NCBI GenBank assembly: GCA_036744635.1
Contig: DAIOHQ010000046.1
Coordinates: forward strand, 1 to 24,003
DNA from: DAIOHQ01 sp036744635
Lineage (GTDB): Bacteria > Planctomycetota > Phycisphaerae > Tepidisphaerales > Tepidisphaeraceae
Direction of reading: 5' to 3'
DNA length: 24,003 nucleotides
Every line of letters begins with the position of its first letter. The stretch's first letter is position 1. Of this stretch, positions 7,700-14,217 are shown piece after piece. Under the pieces are notes generated by a model. That model searched no databases, had not been told where the DNA came from, and was given only the letters and a program-made list of their open reading frames with translations. Made by a program: the position numbers and the translations under genes.

Positions 7700-8120
7700 A
7701 TGGGGAGCGCGGAGTGGGCGGGATGAGGCGGCTTTGGGAAACTCGGGATGTCGGCAGCGGCATTGGAAACCCCCTTTTGGTTTGAATGGCCGAGGATGGA
7801 TGATGCTAGATGTATGTTAGGGTTTTGTTTGAGAAATGTCAAGTTAAAAATCGGGATTCGCACCGCGACGGGAACGAAGGGGAGGGATTGGCTACAGACG
7901 GGCACAGATAGATGCCAACGGGACATGTGACGGCAAAAGTCAACGCGCGGGAGTAGCGCGTCTGCGGCGCGGCCACCTTTGTTCGAGGCGCAGCTGAGGA
8001 GAGTGAACGTGCGACTGTGCAAGCCGCAGACTCGTTTCAAGCCACGGTTGGCGGCGGCCACTTGTCCCTCGACCGAATGCCGCCCGCTGAATTCGGCCTG
8101 CTTGCAGGATTCAAGCGGCC

Positions 8121-9026
8121 ATGGGAAAATTGGCACTCATGGCCCTGCGCCCGACCAAATCGAGCGATGACATCGACGCTTCCATGATTCGACATTTACT
8201 CGTCAAGGGTTGCGTTGACGCCGGATGCGTGGTCCAAACCGAAGTTGTCGAAGGCGGCTGGGGCGCGGACGTACTGGCGGTGAAGGGGAAAGCTCGCATC
8301 GCGCTGCGCGTGGAACTCGGGCGCAACTCGAAACAGGATATGCTCGGGCAGCAGGAGCAATATGAAGCGGCCGGAATGCGAGGCTACTGGTTCGTGAAGA
8401 AGCGGCCGCGCTCCCTGGAGTACACGCCTAGCAAACATCTGCCGGTCTTCGAGCTATCGCTAACTGCAGGATCCCAACCGCTCGTGAGATTGTATGAGCG
8501 GGATTATGAAGTGTCTGCCTTTATCGCATCACTGCTGGCGTCGCGCGTCCACTTTTGCGAAAGGGCCACCGCAACAGCGAGACAGTTGGTGCGGATCGCG
8601 TTCCTGGATGTGGAGTGCTGGAAGTGCAAGCAGAGCCACCACATCTATCATTTCCCGCGCCCCTTCGCGAGCCGCTGCGGCATACCAGCCGGCTGGCGGA
8701 GCGCGATGTGGAGCGACGACAAGCCGGAGTTTCGCCCCGAAGTCATCGCGATCGTCGAGTCATTCCTGGCGTCGGATGAGGGACGGCACCTTCACGTGGG
8801 CAACATCAAACGCCGGTATAGCGATAAGGTAAAACACTCGTATCTGTCATTCGGGTGTCCAAAGTGCGATGCAATTTTTGGTGACTGGCATCTCAATCAG
8901 CGGATCCTGGAAGCGGGGTACGAGCAACCTGCTGCAGTCGTGGAACGCGAGGTCTTGCTGGGCGGGGAGGAGTCGGTGGAACGCCCGCATTGGTGCTTCC
9001 CGCCGGATGGCGTTTTCTGCGAATGA
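8121..9026 (+). CDS. CoiA-like nuclease-fold protein with C-terminal zinc ribbon
   Basis: 301 residues. Residues about 45-95 resemble the PD-(D/E)xK core of the competence protein CoiA family: GADVLAV (D50), RVELGRNS (E65), then QQEQYEAAGMRGYWFVKK, where the family has a Tyr, a Gly-containing turn and a Trp at the end of a strand. In CoiA the acidic residue is normally followed two positions on by Gln; here it is Gly67, so catalysis is uncertain. The C-terminal half has CWKC (166, 169) and CPKC (246, 249), a split zinc-binding pair. It has no signal or membrane segment. The start at 8121 has only AGGA 11 bases away; ATG 8139 is possible. It stands alone between a repeat-rich gap and the convergent lepB. 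A role in DNA handling is likely from the fold, unproven. Confidence 0.72.
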   Translation: MGKLALMALRPTKSSDDIDASMIRHLLVKGCVDAGCVVQTEVVEGGWGADVLAVKGKARIALRVELGRNSKQDMLGQQEQYEAAGMRGYWFVKKRPRSLEYTPSKHLPVFELSLTAGSQPLVRLYERDYEVSAFIASLLASRVHFCERATATARQLVRIAFLDVECWKCKQSHHIYHFPRPFASRCGIPAGWRSAMWSDDKPEFRPEVIAIVESFLASDEGRHLHVGNIKRRYSDKVKHSYLSFGCPKCDAIFGDWHLNQRILEAGYEQPAAVVEREVLLGGEESVERPHWCFPPDGVFCE

Positions 9027-9042
9027 CGCGGAGACGCTTTGC

Positions 9043-9906
9043 TCATCGCAGGACCCGCAGCATATTCAGTGGCCAGTAGATGACGTCCACGACGCCAACG
9101 ATGGCGCTGCCAGGGGAGGGGCCATAGATTCGGGAATCGGCGGAGATGTCCACGGCATCGCCTATGACGAAAAACTCGTCGGCGCCGAGAGTAAACGACT
9201 CGCCCTCGCGGTAGCGGCGATCCCTTGAGGGCAGTTGAGGATTCGCGGCCTTATAGCGGCCGGCGACGACGGGCGGCGCCTGGACGAGCCGATCATCCAC
9301 GTACAGATTTCCCTGCTCAAAACGCAGACGTTCCCCGGGAAGCCCGACAAGACGTTTGCAGTAGATGGAGGGGTGATAATAATCTTTCTGCCAGTAAGCG
9401 ACTATGTCCCAACGGCGGGGAGTGAGGAGCTTATCGACGACGATGCGCGTGCCGGGAACGATCGTCGGCGACATGCTTGCGGTTGGAACGACAAAGGCCT
9501 CCAGAACGTGTGGCCGGACTGCGAGCAGGAGGAAGACAACCTCCAGGATCGCCAGCAGGATTCCAGCCCCAAACGGCGCTAATGCACGAGCAAAGGTCAG
9601 TCGGAAGAGCCAGCGCGAGACAGAAAGGGTTGCGACCAACTGCACCAGGAGCAATGCAATGCTGAACGCGAGGCCAGGGTTGCCGCGATTTACCAGGAGC
9701 ACGGAGAGGACGAGCATTCCAAACTGGATAGTTGTGAGGATCAAGGCGGCGCGCATTCCAACTCCGAATCGGCCTCTGGGCGAGCCCACAAGACGCGCAG
9801 AAAACGCCAGCAGCCATGCGTATAGGAGCAGATTGACAACCGTGATCGCGAGAAATATGCAAATGCTGAGCACGAGATACAAAGGGTATCGCCGCCGCCA
9901 TGTCAT
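9043..9906 (-). CDS. lepB: Signal peptidase I with extended multi-spanning N-terminus
   Basis: Cleaves signal peptides from exported proteins at the outer face of the cytoplasmic membrane (peptidase family S26). Catalytic Ser144 lies in PTASMSPTIVPGT and the general-base Lys184 in CKRLVGLPGERL; box E reads GDAVDISADSR (249-259). The usual Asn after GD is Ala here. Residues about 8-130 contain four hydrophobic helices, more than the one or two of typical LepB; this extra domain is unusual. The 3' end nearly meets the convergent CoiA-like gene. The start at 9906 has no clear Shine-Dalgarno box, and only 9 bases separate it from the tRNA-derived direct repeat at 9916, so its upstream control region has probably been replaced by the inserted segment. 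Confidence 0.93.
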   Translation of the reverse strand: MTWRRRYPLYLVLSICIFLAITVVNLLLYAWLLAFSARLVGSPRGRFGVGMRAALILTTIQFGMLVLSVLLVNRGNPGLAFSIALLLVQLVATLSVSRWLFRLTFARALAPFGAGILLAILEVVFLLLAVRPHVLEAFVVPTASMSPTIVPGTRIVVDKLLTPRRWDIVAYWQKDYYHPSIYCKRLVGLPGERLRFEQGNLYVDDRLVQAPPVVAGRYKAANPQLPSRDRRYREGESFTLGADEFFVIGDAVDISADSRIYGPSPGSAIVGVVDVIYWPLNMLRVLR

Positions 9907-9915
9907 CTCAAGCGC

Positions 9916-9947
9916 GGCGGGAATTGGGAGCAGAGGGATTCGAACCC
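9916..9947 (-). repeat. Candidate att site, truncated tRNA 3' end copy
   Basis: Thirty-two bases identical to 11252-11283, in the same orientation. They hold the 3' 23 bases of the tRNA (T-loop TTCGAATCC, 3' acceptor strand and discriminator base) plus 9 bases of downstream flank. The rest of the tRNA is absent here. Confidence 0.85.
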
Positions 9948-9978
9948 GCCGACAAGATTTCAGGAGACAAGGGAGCGG

Positions 9979-10875
9979 TCAGCGGATTACTTCGTCGGGG
10001 GCGGCCAGGGATTTGGCGACGGCATTCAGATAGGCTGGCGGTGTCATGCGGTGCGCTTTGGCCAGCTTGCTTAGGGCATTGGCCGTCGCGCGGGTCTTGC
10101 CCTGCTCGATCCGGCGGACGGTGCGTTCGTCCAATCCATTGATATCCTGCTGGCTCAGGCCTTTGGATTCCCGCAATGCGCGGATGGCCCGCCCATAACG
10201 CTCGTTGAATTGCTCGTGCTTCTGCTGCGCCCGCAGCCGAGCTTGGGGGTCAACGGCCTGCTGGAACTGCGGCCATCCCATGTGAATGTCATGGCTCGGC
10301 CAGTAGATAAAATCGCCCTGCGGGTCAATTTCAAACCGCTGTCGATGCTTCAGTGCCACGTCGCGCAGCCTGGGCATGCTGGCCAGCGGGATGCGAAGGC
10401 GCTGGAACGTTGGGGAGATCACGACCAGCTCATCCCGGTCCCACCAGGCATCCATTATCGAGCCATCCTGATCGGATGACAGCAAGCCGGCCACGAACCG
10501 GCGCAGGAACGAAAGCTCATCATCGGATTCCAGCCGGGCCAGATGAAGGCGCTGCTTGCTCCGCGCCCCCAATTCCACCACCGATTCGGCGATGGACTCG
10601 GCGGGAACCCTCTCCGGCCCCATAAAAAGGAGAAATCGCTTGGAAAGGGAGGGAAGATTCCTGGCCTTGGCTAACTCGGACTCGCTGGTCAGATCGCGCA
10701 GGGTGGAGATGATAAAGACGTGCCCTAGGTCGCGGCGAGAAACCTGGCCCCAACTTGTCCACAACCGCAACCGCGAACGGGCGGATGGCTTCATTTCGCG
10801 CTCGGCTCGATGAAACGCGCGTGCGAGCGATCCGCCGCGCACCAGCACGTCGAAATGTTCCGGTATCGCCGTCAT
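9979..10875 (-). CDS. DUF2442-HTH (XRE-type) protein with novel N-terminal region
   Basis: 298 residues from the ATG at 10875, which has an AGAGGA box 6-7 bases upstream. Three parts are visible. Residues 1-145 are an unrecognised alpha/beta region. Residues 148-210 match the DUF2442 pattern: a beta strand, RIPLASMPRL, then FEIDPQGDFIYWPSHDIHM. Residues 227-282 are a helix-turn-helix of the Cro/XRE type (RALRESKGLSQQDINGLDERTVRRIEQG). Ordinary DUF2442 proteins are only 80-100 residues. It follows the DUF4160 gene by 11 bases, the usual partner order, so it is the likely DNA-binding antitoxin or regulator of that pair. It may autoregulate through the dyad at 11172-11208. The N-terminal region could be a further effector or sensing part. 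Confidence 0.82.
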   Translation of the reverse strand: MTAIPEHFDVLVRGGSLARAFHRAEREMKPSARSRLRLWTSWGQVSRRDLGHVFIISTLRDLTSESELAKARNLPSLSKRFLLFMGPERVPAESIAESVVELGARSKQRLHLARLESDDELSFLRRFVAGLLSSDQDGSIMDAWWDRDELVVISPTFQRLRIPLASMPRLRDVALKHRQRFEIDPQGDFIYWPSHDIHMGWPQFQQAVDPQARLRAQQKHEQFNERYGRAIRALRESKGLSQQDINGLDERTVRRIEQGKTRATANALSKLAKAHRMTPPAYLNAVAKSLAAPDEVIR

Positions 10876-10886
10876 TCCAATTCCTC

Positions 10887-11153
10887 TTATTCGTCCGCCT
10901 GCGCGGCTTCCCATTCCACCAGCAGTTCGAGCCGATGCGACCTGACACCTTCAATGATGCGCCGGCGATCCGTCCGGCTCATTTTCGCATCAGGCGGTCT
11001 CACGCGCTGAATCATGGCGGCATCGGCCTCGAGGATGTAAACCTTGGCTTCCCAATGGCCCGGCTTGCGGGCGTGCAGGTGCGGCGGCTCATGGTCGCCG
11101 GAATAAACAATCATCCGTACCCCCGGCACGCTGCATGCCCTGACGGTAGCCAT
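10887..11153 (-). CDS. DUF4160 family protein, putative toxin-like partner
   Basis: 88 residues. The diagnostic motif GDHEPPHLHAR (residues 19-29) matches the DUF4160 consensus around a conserved H-x-PPHxH core, which could bind a metal. The start at 11153 has GAGGG 8 bases upstream. DUF4160 genes are very often next to DUF2442 genes, as here, and the pair is commonly regarded as a toxin-antitoxin-like module, though biochemical proof is limited as far as I know. The gene lies inside the tRNA-flanking segment and is the first of its two-gene operon. Confidence 0.85.
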   Translation of the reverse strand: MATVRACSVPGVRMIVYSGDHEPPHLHARKPGHWEAKVYILEADAAMIQRVRPPDAKMSRTDRRRIIEGVRSHRLELLVEWEAAQADE

Positions 11154-11171
11154 GGATCATACCCTCATCAT

Positions 11172-11208
11172 CGGACATTTTCCAGGGGCAGAGTAGTGGA
11201 AATGTCCG
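11172..11208. promoter_or_regulatory. Inverted repeat upstream of DUF4160/DUF2442 operon
   Basis: Arms CGGACATTTTCCA (11172-11184) and TGGAAATGTCCG (11197-11208) pair over 12 bases with one bulged T, around a 12-base centre. It lies 19 bases before the DUF4160 start, a natural operator position for the HTH protein of the same operon. It has no T-run typical of a terminator. Confidence 0.5.
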
Positions 11209-11260
11209 GTCGGGCAGATTGCTAATGCCATCTCAACCGCGCCGGCGATCGGGCGGGAAT

Positions 11261-11333
<73 letters not shown>

Positions 11334-11358
11334 GCGTTCGGGATCCATCCGAATAATC

Positions 11359-11411
11359 CGTAGGGTCCGCTTCAGCGGACGATCCTCCCGTCCGCTGAAG
11401 CGAACCCTACG
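11359..11411. terminator. Long hairpin at the 3' end of pyrC, planctomycete-style palindrome
   Basis: Arms of 22 bases (11359-11380 and 11390-11411) pair with a single mismatch around GATCCTCCC. The pyrC stop codon TAG lies inside the right arm. The arms also contain the nested palindrome GTCCGCTTCAGCGGAC-like core. No T-run follows, so it is either a structure-only terminator or a copy of a dispersed repeat that serves as one. Confidence 0.6.
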
Positions 11412-12681
11412 CGAGTTGCCATTTTACCTCGCCGGCGACGATTGTCGCCACTGCCCGGCCGGTCACTTCCCAGGCGGCGAAGGGGCAGTTGCGGCTCTTG
11501 GATTTGAACTGTTCGGGGTCGATCTTCCATTGCAGATTGGGATCGATGATCGTCAAATCGGCGTCGGCGCCTTCGGCCAGCGTGCCTTTGTTGAGCTTCA
11601 CGAGTTGGGCGGCTCGCGTACTCATCATGTTGATCAGCTTCATCCAGTCGATGTGGCCGGGGGCGATCAGGGCCTTGATATAGAGCGGTAATGCGCACTC
11701 CAGGCCGATGATGCCGAAGGGGGCATACTGGAACTCCAGTTCCTTTTCCTCGGCCAGGTGCGGGGCGTGGTCGGTGGCGAGGATGTCGATGGTGCCATCG
11801 CGCACGCCGTCGATGCAGGCCTTGACGTCGGCGGCCGTACGCAGCGGGGGATTCATCTTGAAATTGGTGTCGTAGCCGCGGCAGCTTTCATCGGTCAGCA
11901 GTAGGTGGTGCGGCGACACTTCGGCCGTCACCGCCAGCCCATCGCGTTTCCCCTGGCGGATCAGTTCCACGCTCCAGGCGGTGGAGATATGCTGCACGTG
12001 ATAGCGGCAGCCGATGGCGCGGTTGAGCAGCAGGTCGCGGGCGATCATCAACTGCTCGGCCTCGGCGGGGATTCCCGGCAGGCCAAGGGTGGTGCTGACC
12101 AGGCCGGCGTGCATGCAGCCGCCGAAGAGCGCCGGCTCTTCGCAATGCTGCATGAGCAGGGCATCGAACATCTTGGCATATTGAAGCGCCTTGCGCATGA
12201 CCGAGGCATCGGCCACGCCCACGCCATCATCGCTGAAGGCGATGGCGCCGCGTTCGTGCATCAGCCCGATCTCGGCCAGTTCCATGCCGGCGCGGCCTTT
12301 GGTGATGGCGCCGACGGGATAGACATTGCACAGGCCGACTCGCTGGGCTTCGCGCAGGACGAATTCCACCTGGCCTTCGTTATCCAGCGGCGGCTTGGTG
12401 TTGGGCATGCAGCAGACGGTGGTGAAGCCGCCGGCCACGGCCGCCGCCGAGCCGGATGCGATGGTTTCTTCTTCCTCATCACCAGGTTCGCGAAAATGAA
12501 CGTGAATATCGATCAGCCCCGGCGTGACGAAGCAGCCGGCGGCGTCGATGACGCGGTCGGCTGCGCCGAGGTTATCGCCGATGGCCGCGACCTTGCCGTC
12601 ACGGATGAGCAGGTCCTTGTGCTGCTCGAATACGCGGGAAGGATCGAGGATGGTGCCGTTGCGGATGAGAAGGGATGGCAT
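11407..12681 (-). CDS. pyrC: Dihydroorotase, type I
   Basis: Closes carbamoyl-aspartate to dihydroorotate, the third step of pyrimidine synthesis, in the cytoplasm. 424 residues, the usual length for the class. The amidohydrolase metal site is complete: HVH (H60, H62) in DIHVHFREPG, D151 in FSDDG in the place where type I enzymes of the Aquifex/Bacillus kind use Asp, H179 in QHCEE, H231 in VQHIST, and D304 in TDHAPH. The C-terminal strand (EGADADLTIID, then VAGEVKW) is normal. The start at 12681 gives the standard N-terminus LLIRNGTI; no strong ribosome site is seen. No pyrB adjoins, although type I enzymes often pair with it. It diverges from the small gene at 12818 across 136 bases. Confidence 0.96.
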   Translation of the reverse strand: MPSLLIRNGTILDPSRVFEQHKDLLIRDGKVAAIGDNLGAADRVIDAAGCFVTPGLIDIHVHFREPGDEEEETIASGSAAAVAGGFTTVCCMPNTKPPLDNEGQVEFVLREAQRVGLCNVYPVGAITKGRAGMELAEIGLMHERGAIAFSDDGVGVADASVMRKALQYAKMFDALLMQHCEEPALFGGCMHAGLVSTTLGLPGIPAEAEQLMIARDLLLNRAIGCRYHVQHISTAWSVELIRQGKRDGLAVTAEVSPHHLLLTDESCRGYDTNFKMNPPLRTAADVKACIDGVRDGTIDILATDHAPHLAEEKELEFQYAPFGIIGLECALPLYIKALIAPGHIDWMKLINMMSTRAAQLVKLNKGTLAEGADADLTIIDPNLQWKIDPEQFKSKSRNCPFAAWEVTGRAVATIVAGEVKWQLA

Positions 12682-12817
12682 GTTGCCGTGGATTTAACGC
12701 CAAGCGGGCTAGATTGCCAAGAGCGCGGGGAGTTCTGACATCGTTATCCATGTGCAGCCGGCTGTCCATGCTGTATCATTCCGGCGGCCGAACAACAAAC
12801 GCCGAAAGGAGTTGCCG

Positions 12818-13051
12818 ATGGACGCTGAACTGGCCCGCACGCGCATCCTGGAGCGCTATACGCTTCGGGTGCAGCAGCGCATGGGTGAGTATGTCGCCAG
12901 GCTGGCGTCGATCGATGCTTCACCCGCGCCCTCCACTCGCGTCGCCCGCGCCATTGCCGTCATGGGCGGCCACGCCCGCACCGGTGTTCCGGTGCGGCAA
13001 CTGATCGATCTCAACGAACTACTGAATGCGTCCGCGTCGCCTCACCCATAA
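12818..13051 (+). CDS. Small conserved-looking protein preceding GHMP kinase
   Basis: 77 residues, start fixed by AAGGAG 6 bases before the ATG. The N-terminal 35 residues form an amphipathic helix (RTRILERYTLRVQQRMGEYVARL); a second helical part follows (VARAIAVMGG, PVRQLIDLNELLN). No signal, cysteines or known domain. It ends 4 bases before the GHMP kinase ATG, which lacks its own ribosome site, so the two are likely translated together. Possibly a subunit or simply a translational leader for the kinase. Family not recognised. Confidence 0.72.
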   Translation: MDAELARTRILERYTLRVQQRMGEYVARLASIDASPAPSTRVARAIAVMGGHARTGVPVRQLIDLNELLNASASPHP

Positions 13052-13055
13052 CACC

Positions 13056-14057
13056 ATGATTATCACCGCACATGCTCACGCCCGCGCCGGCCTGGTTGGC
13101 AATCCTTCCGACGGCTACTTCGGCAAGACCATTTCCTTTCTCATCCGCAACTTCCGGGCGACCGTGAAGCTGTGGGAAAGCCCGAATTTCCAGATCGTCA
13201 CCACCCACGGCGATCTGGGAAATTTCGATACCGTCACTGACTTTCTCCGCGATGTGAAACTGCACGGCTATTACGGCGGCCTGCGCCTGATGAAGGCGGC
13301 CGTCAAACGCTTCCACGACTATTGCCGCCAGAACGGCATCGAGCTGCACCAGCGCAACTTCACCATCAGCTACGAGACCGACATCCCGCGCCTGGTCGGC
13401 CTGTCCGGCAGCAGCGCCATCGTCACCGCCACCATGCGCGCCCTGATGCAGTTTTACGAGGTGGACATTCCCAAGCACTACCTCCCCACCCTGATCCTCT
13501 CCTGCGAGAAGGATGAACTGGGAATCAACGCCGGCCTGCAGGACCGCGTCATCCAGGTGTACGAAGGCATCGTCTACATGGACTTCGAGCGCTCGCTGAT
13601 CGAAGGCCGGGGATATGGAATTTATGAGCCGCTGCAGCCGCCGAAAATGCCGCCGCTCTACGTCGCCTATGACCCCGACCGCGCCGAAATCAGCGACATT
13701 CCCCACCGCAATCTCCGCGCCCTGTTCAACCAGGGAGACAAGACCGTCGTCGAGGCCATGCAGAAATATCGCGCCCTGACCGACCGCGGGCGCACCGCCC
13801 TGATGGCGGGCGACTGGGATGCCCTGGGAAAAATCTGCGATGAGAACTTCGACCTGCGCCGCACGATCATGCCGATCGCGCCGGAAAATCTCCGCATGAT
13901 CGAAACCGCCCGCTCCACCGGCGCCAGCGCCAAATTCGCCGGCAGCGGCGGCGCCATCGTCGGCCTCTACAAAGACGGCCGCCAGTACCAGCAGCTCTCA
14001 GACGCCCTCGCCGCCATCCGCTGCACCGTCCTGCGCCCGATCATCTACGAGGCGTGA
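13056..14057 (+). CDS. GHMP-family sugar kinase, glucuronokinase-like
   Basis: 333 residues from the ATG at 13056, chosen because the family begins at the strand before HARAGLVGNPSDGYFGKTIS (residues 8-27), a signature very close to plant glucuronokinases (RxGLLGNPSDxYFGKTI). The ATP loop PRLVGLSGSSAIV is at residues 111-123 and the third GHMP motif FAGSGGAIVGLY near 294-305. It should phosphorylate a sugar or sugar acid at C1 using ATP in the cytoplasm; the exact substrate cannot be read from sequence and galacturonate or another hexose is possible. ATG 13026 upstream would overlap the preceding small gene and has no ribosome site either. Convergent with topA across a palindrome cluster. Confidence 0.88.
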   Translation: MIITAHAHARAGLVGNPSDGYFGKTISFLIRNFRATVKLWESPNFQIVTTHGDLGNFDTVTDFLRDVKLHGYYGGLRLMKAAVKRFHDYCRQNGIELHQRNFTISYETDIPRLVGLSGSSAIVTATMRALMQFYEVDIPKHYLPTLILSCEKDELGINAGLQDRVIQVYEGIVYMDFERSLIEGRGYGIYEPLQPPKMPPLYVAYDPDRAEISDIPHRNLRALFNQGDKTVVEAMQKYRALTDRGRTALMAGDWDALGKICDENFDLRRTIMPIAPENLRMIETARSTGASAKFAGSGGAIVGLYKDGRQYQQLSDALAAIRCTVLRPIIYEA

Positions 14058-14064
14058 ACAAGTG

Positions 14065-14086
14065 GCATGGGCAACCCTGCCCATGC
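14065..14086. repeat. Palindrome GCATGGGCA/TGCCCATGC
   Basis: A perfect 9-base stem with a 4-base loop just after the GHMP kinase stop. It may help terminate that transcript, and it resembles the larger palindromes that follow. Confidence 0.7.
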
Positions 14087-14112
14087 GCCCAAAGCGCAGC
14101 GCTCTTTCTGCC

Positions 14113-14207
14113 GTAGCACGGGTTTCCAACCCGTGCCAAACGGCTCGGTGTTCAAGATTAGTTTGGAGTGGCAGAGTTGTTCGGCATGGGTTGGAAACCC
14201 ATGCTAC
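14113..14207. repeat. Pair of inverted palindromic repeats between convergent genes
   Basis: Arms of 25 bases (14113-14137 and 14183-14207) are inverted copies with two differences. Each arm is itself a perfect 9-base hairpin: GCACGGGTT/AACCCGTGC at 14116-14136 and GCATGGGTT/AACCCATGC at 14184-14204. The differences between arms are compensated within each arm, which implies selection on the small hairpins. It fills the gap between the ends of the GHMP kinase and topA and may terminate both. Confidence 0.85.
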
Positions 14208-14217
14208 GCTGAGACGA

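Larger units (their letters stand above)
7428..8120. other. Gene-free stretch with short tandem repeats
   Basis: About 690 bases after sodC with no convincing gene: open frames here lack ribosome sites and are low-complexity. The first half is purine-skewed on the plus strand and carries several short direct repeats (listed separately). The remainder to 8120 shows nothing I can name; it may be decayed sequence. Confidence 0.6.
9948..11251. mobile_element. Candidate mini-island integrated at a tRNA gene
   Basis: A 1.3 kb segment lying directly downstream of the tRNA(CAU) gene and bounded by 32-bp perfect direct repeats that include the tRNA 3' end. This is the known geometry of integrase-mediated insertion, where the incoming element restores the tRNA end. 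It holds just two genes, DUF4160 and DUF2442-HTH, in toxin-antitoxin-like arrangement. No integrase is present, so it would be a remnant, or a passenger moved by an integrase acting in trans. Confidence 0.55.

Noticed and set aside
6747..7763. Long minus-strand open frame of about 338 codons opposite sodC
   Set aside because: It is the shadow of the sodC coding strand; its product is His/Val/Ala-rich without domain features, and sodC is certain.
9921..9960. Second tRNA gene
   Set aside because: Only the T-arm and 3' acceptor strand are present; no anticodon arm or 5' half can be found, so it is a truncated copy.
11905..12738. 277-codon plus-strand open frame opposite pyrC
   Set aside because: Antisense shadow; Gly/Ala/His/Asp-rich translation typical of reversed GC-rich genes.
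12735..12779. CTGACA and TATCAT as a promoter for the small gene before the GHMP kinase
   Set aside because: The spacer is 33 bases, too long for a standard promoter.
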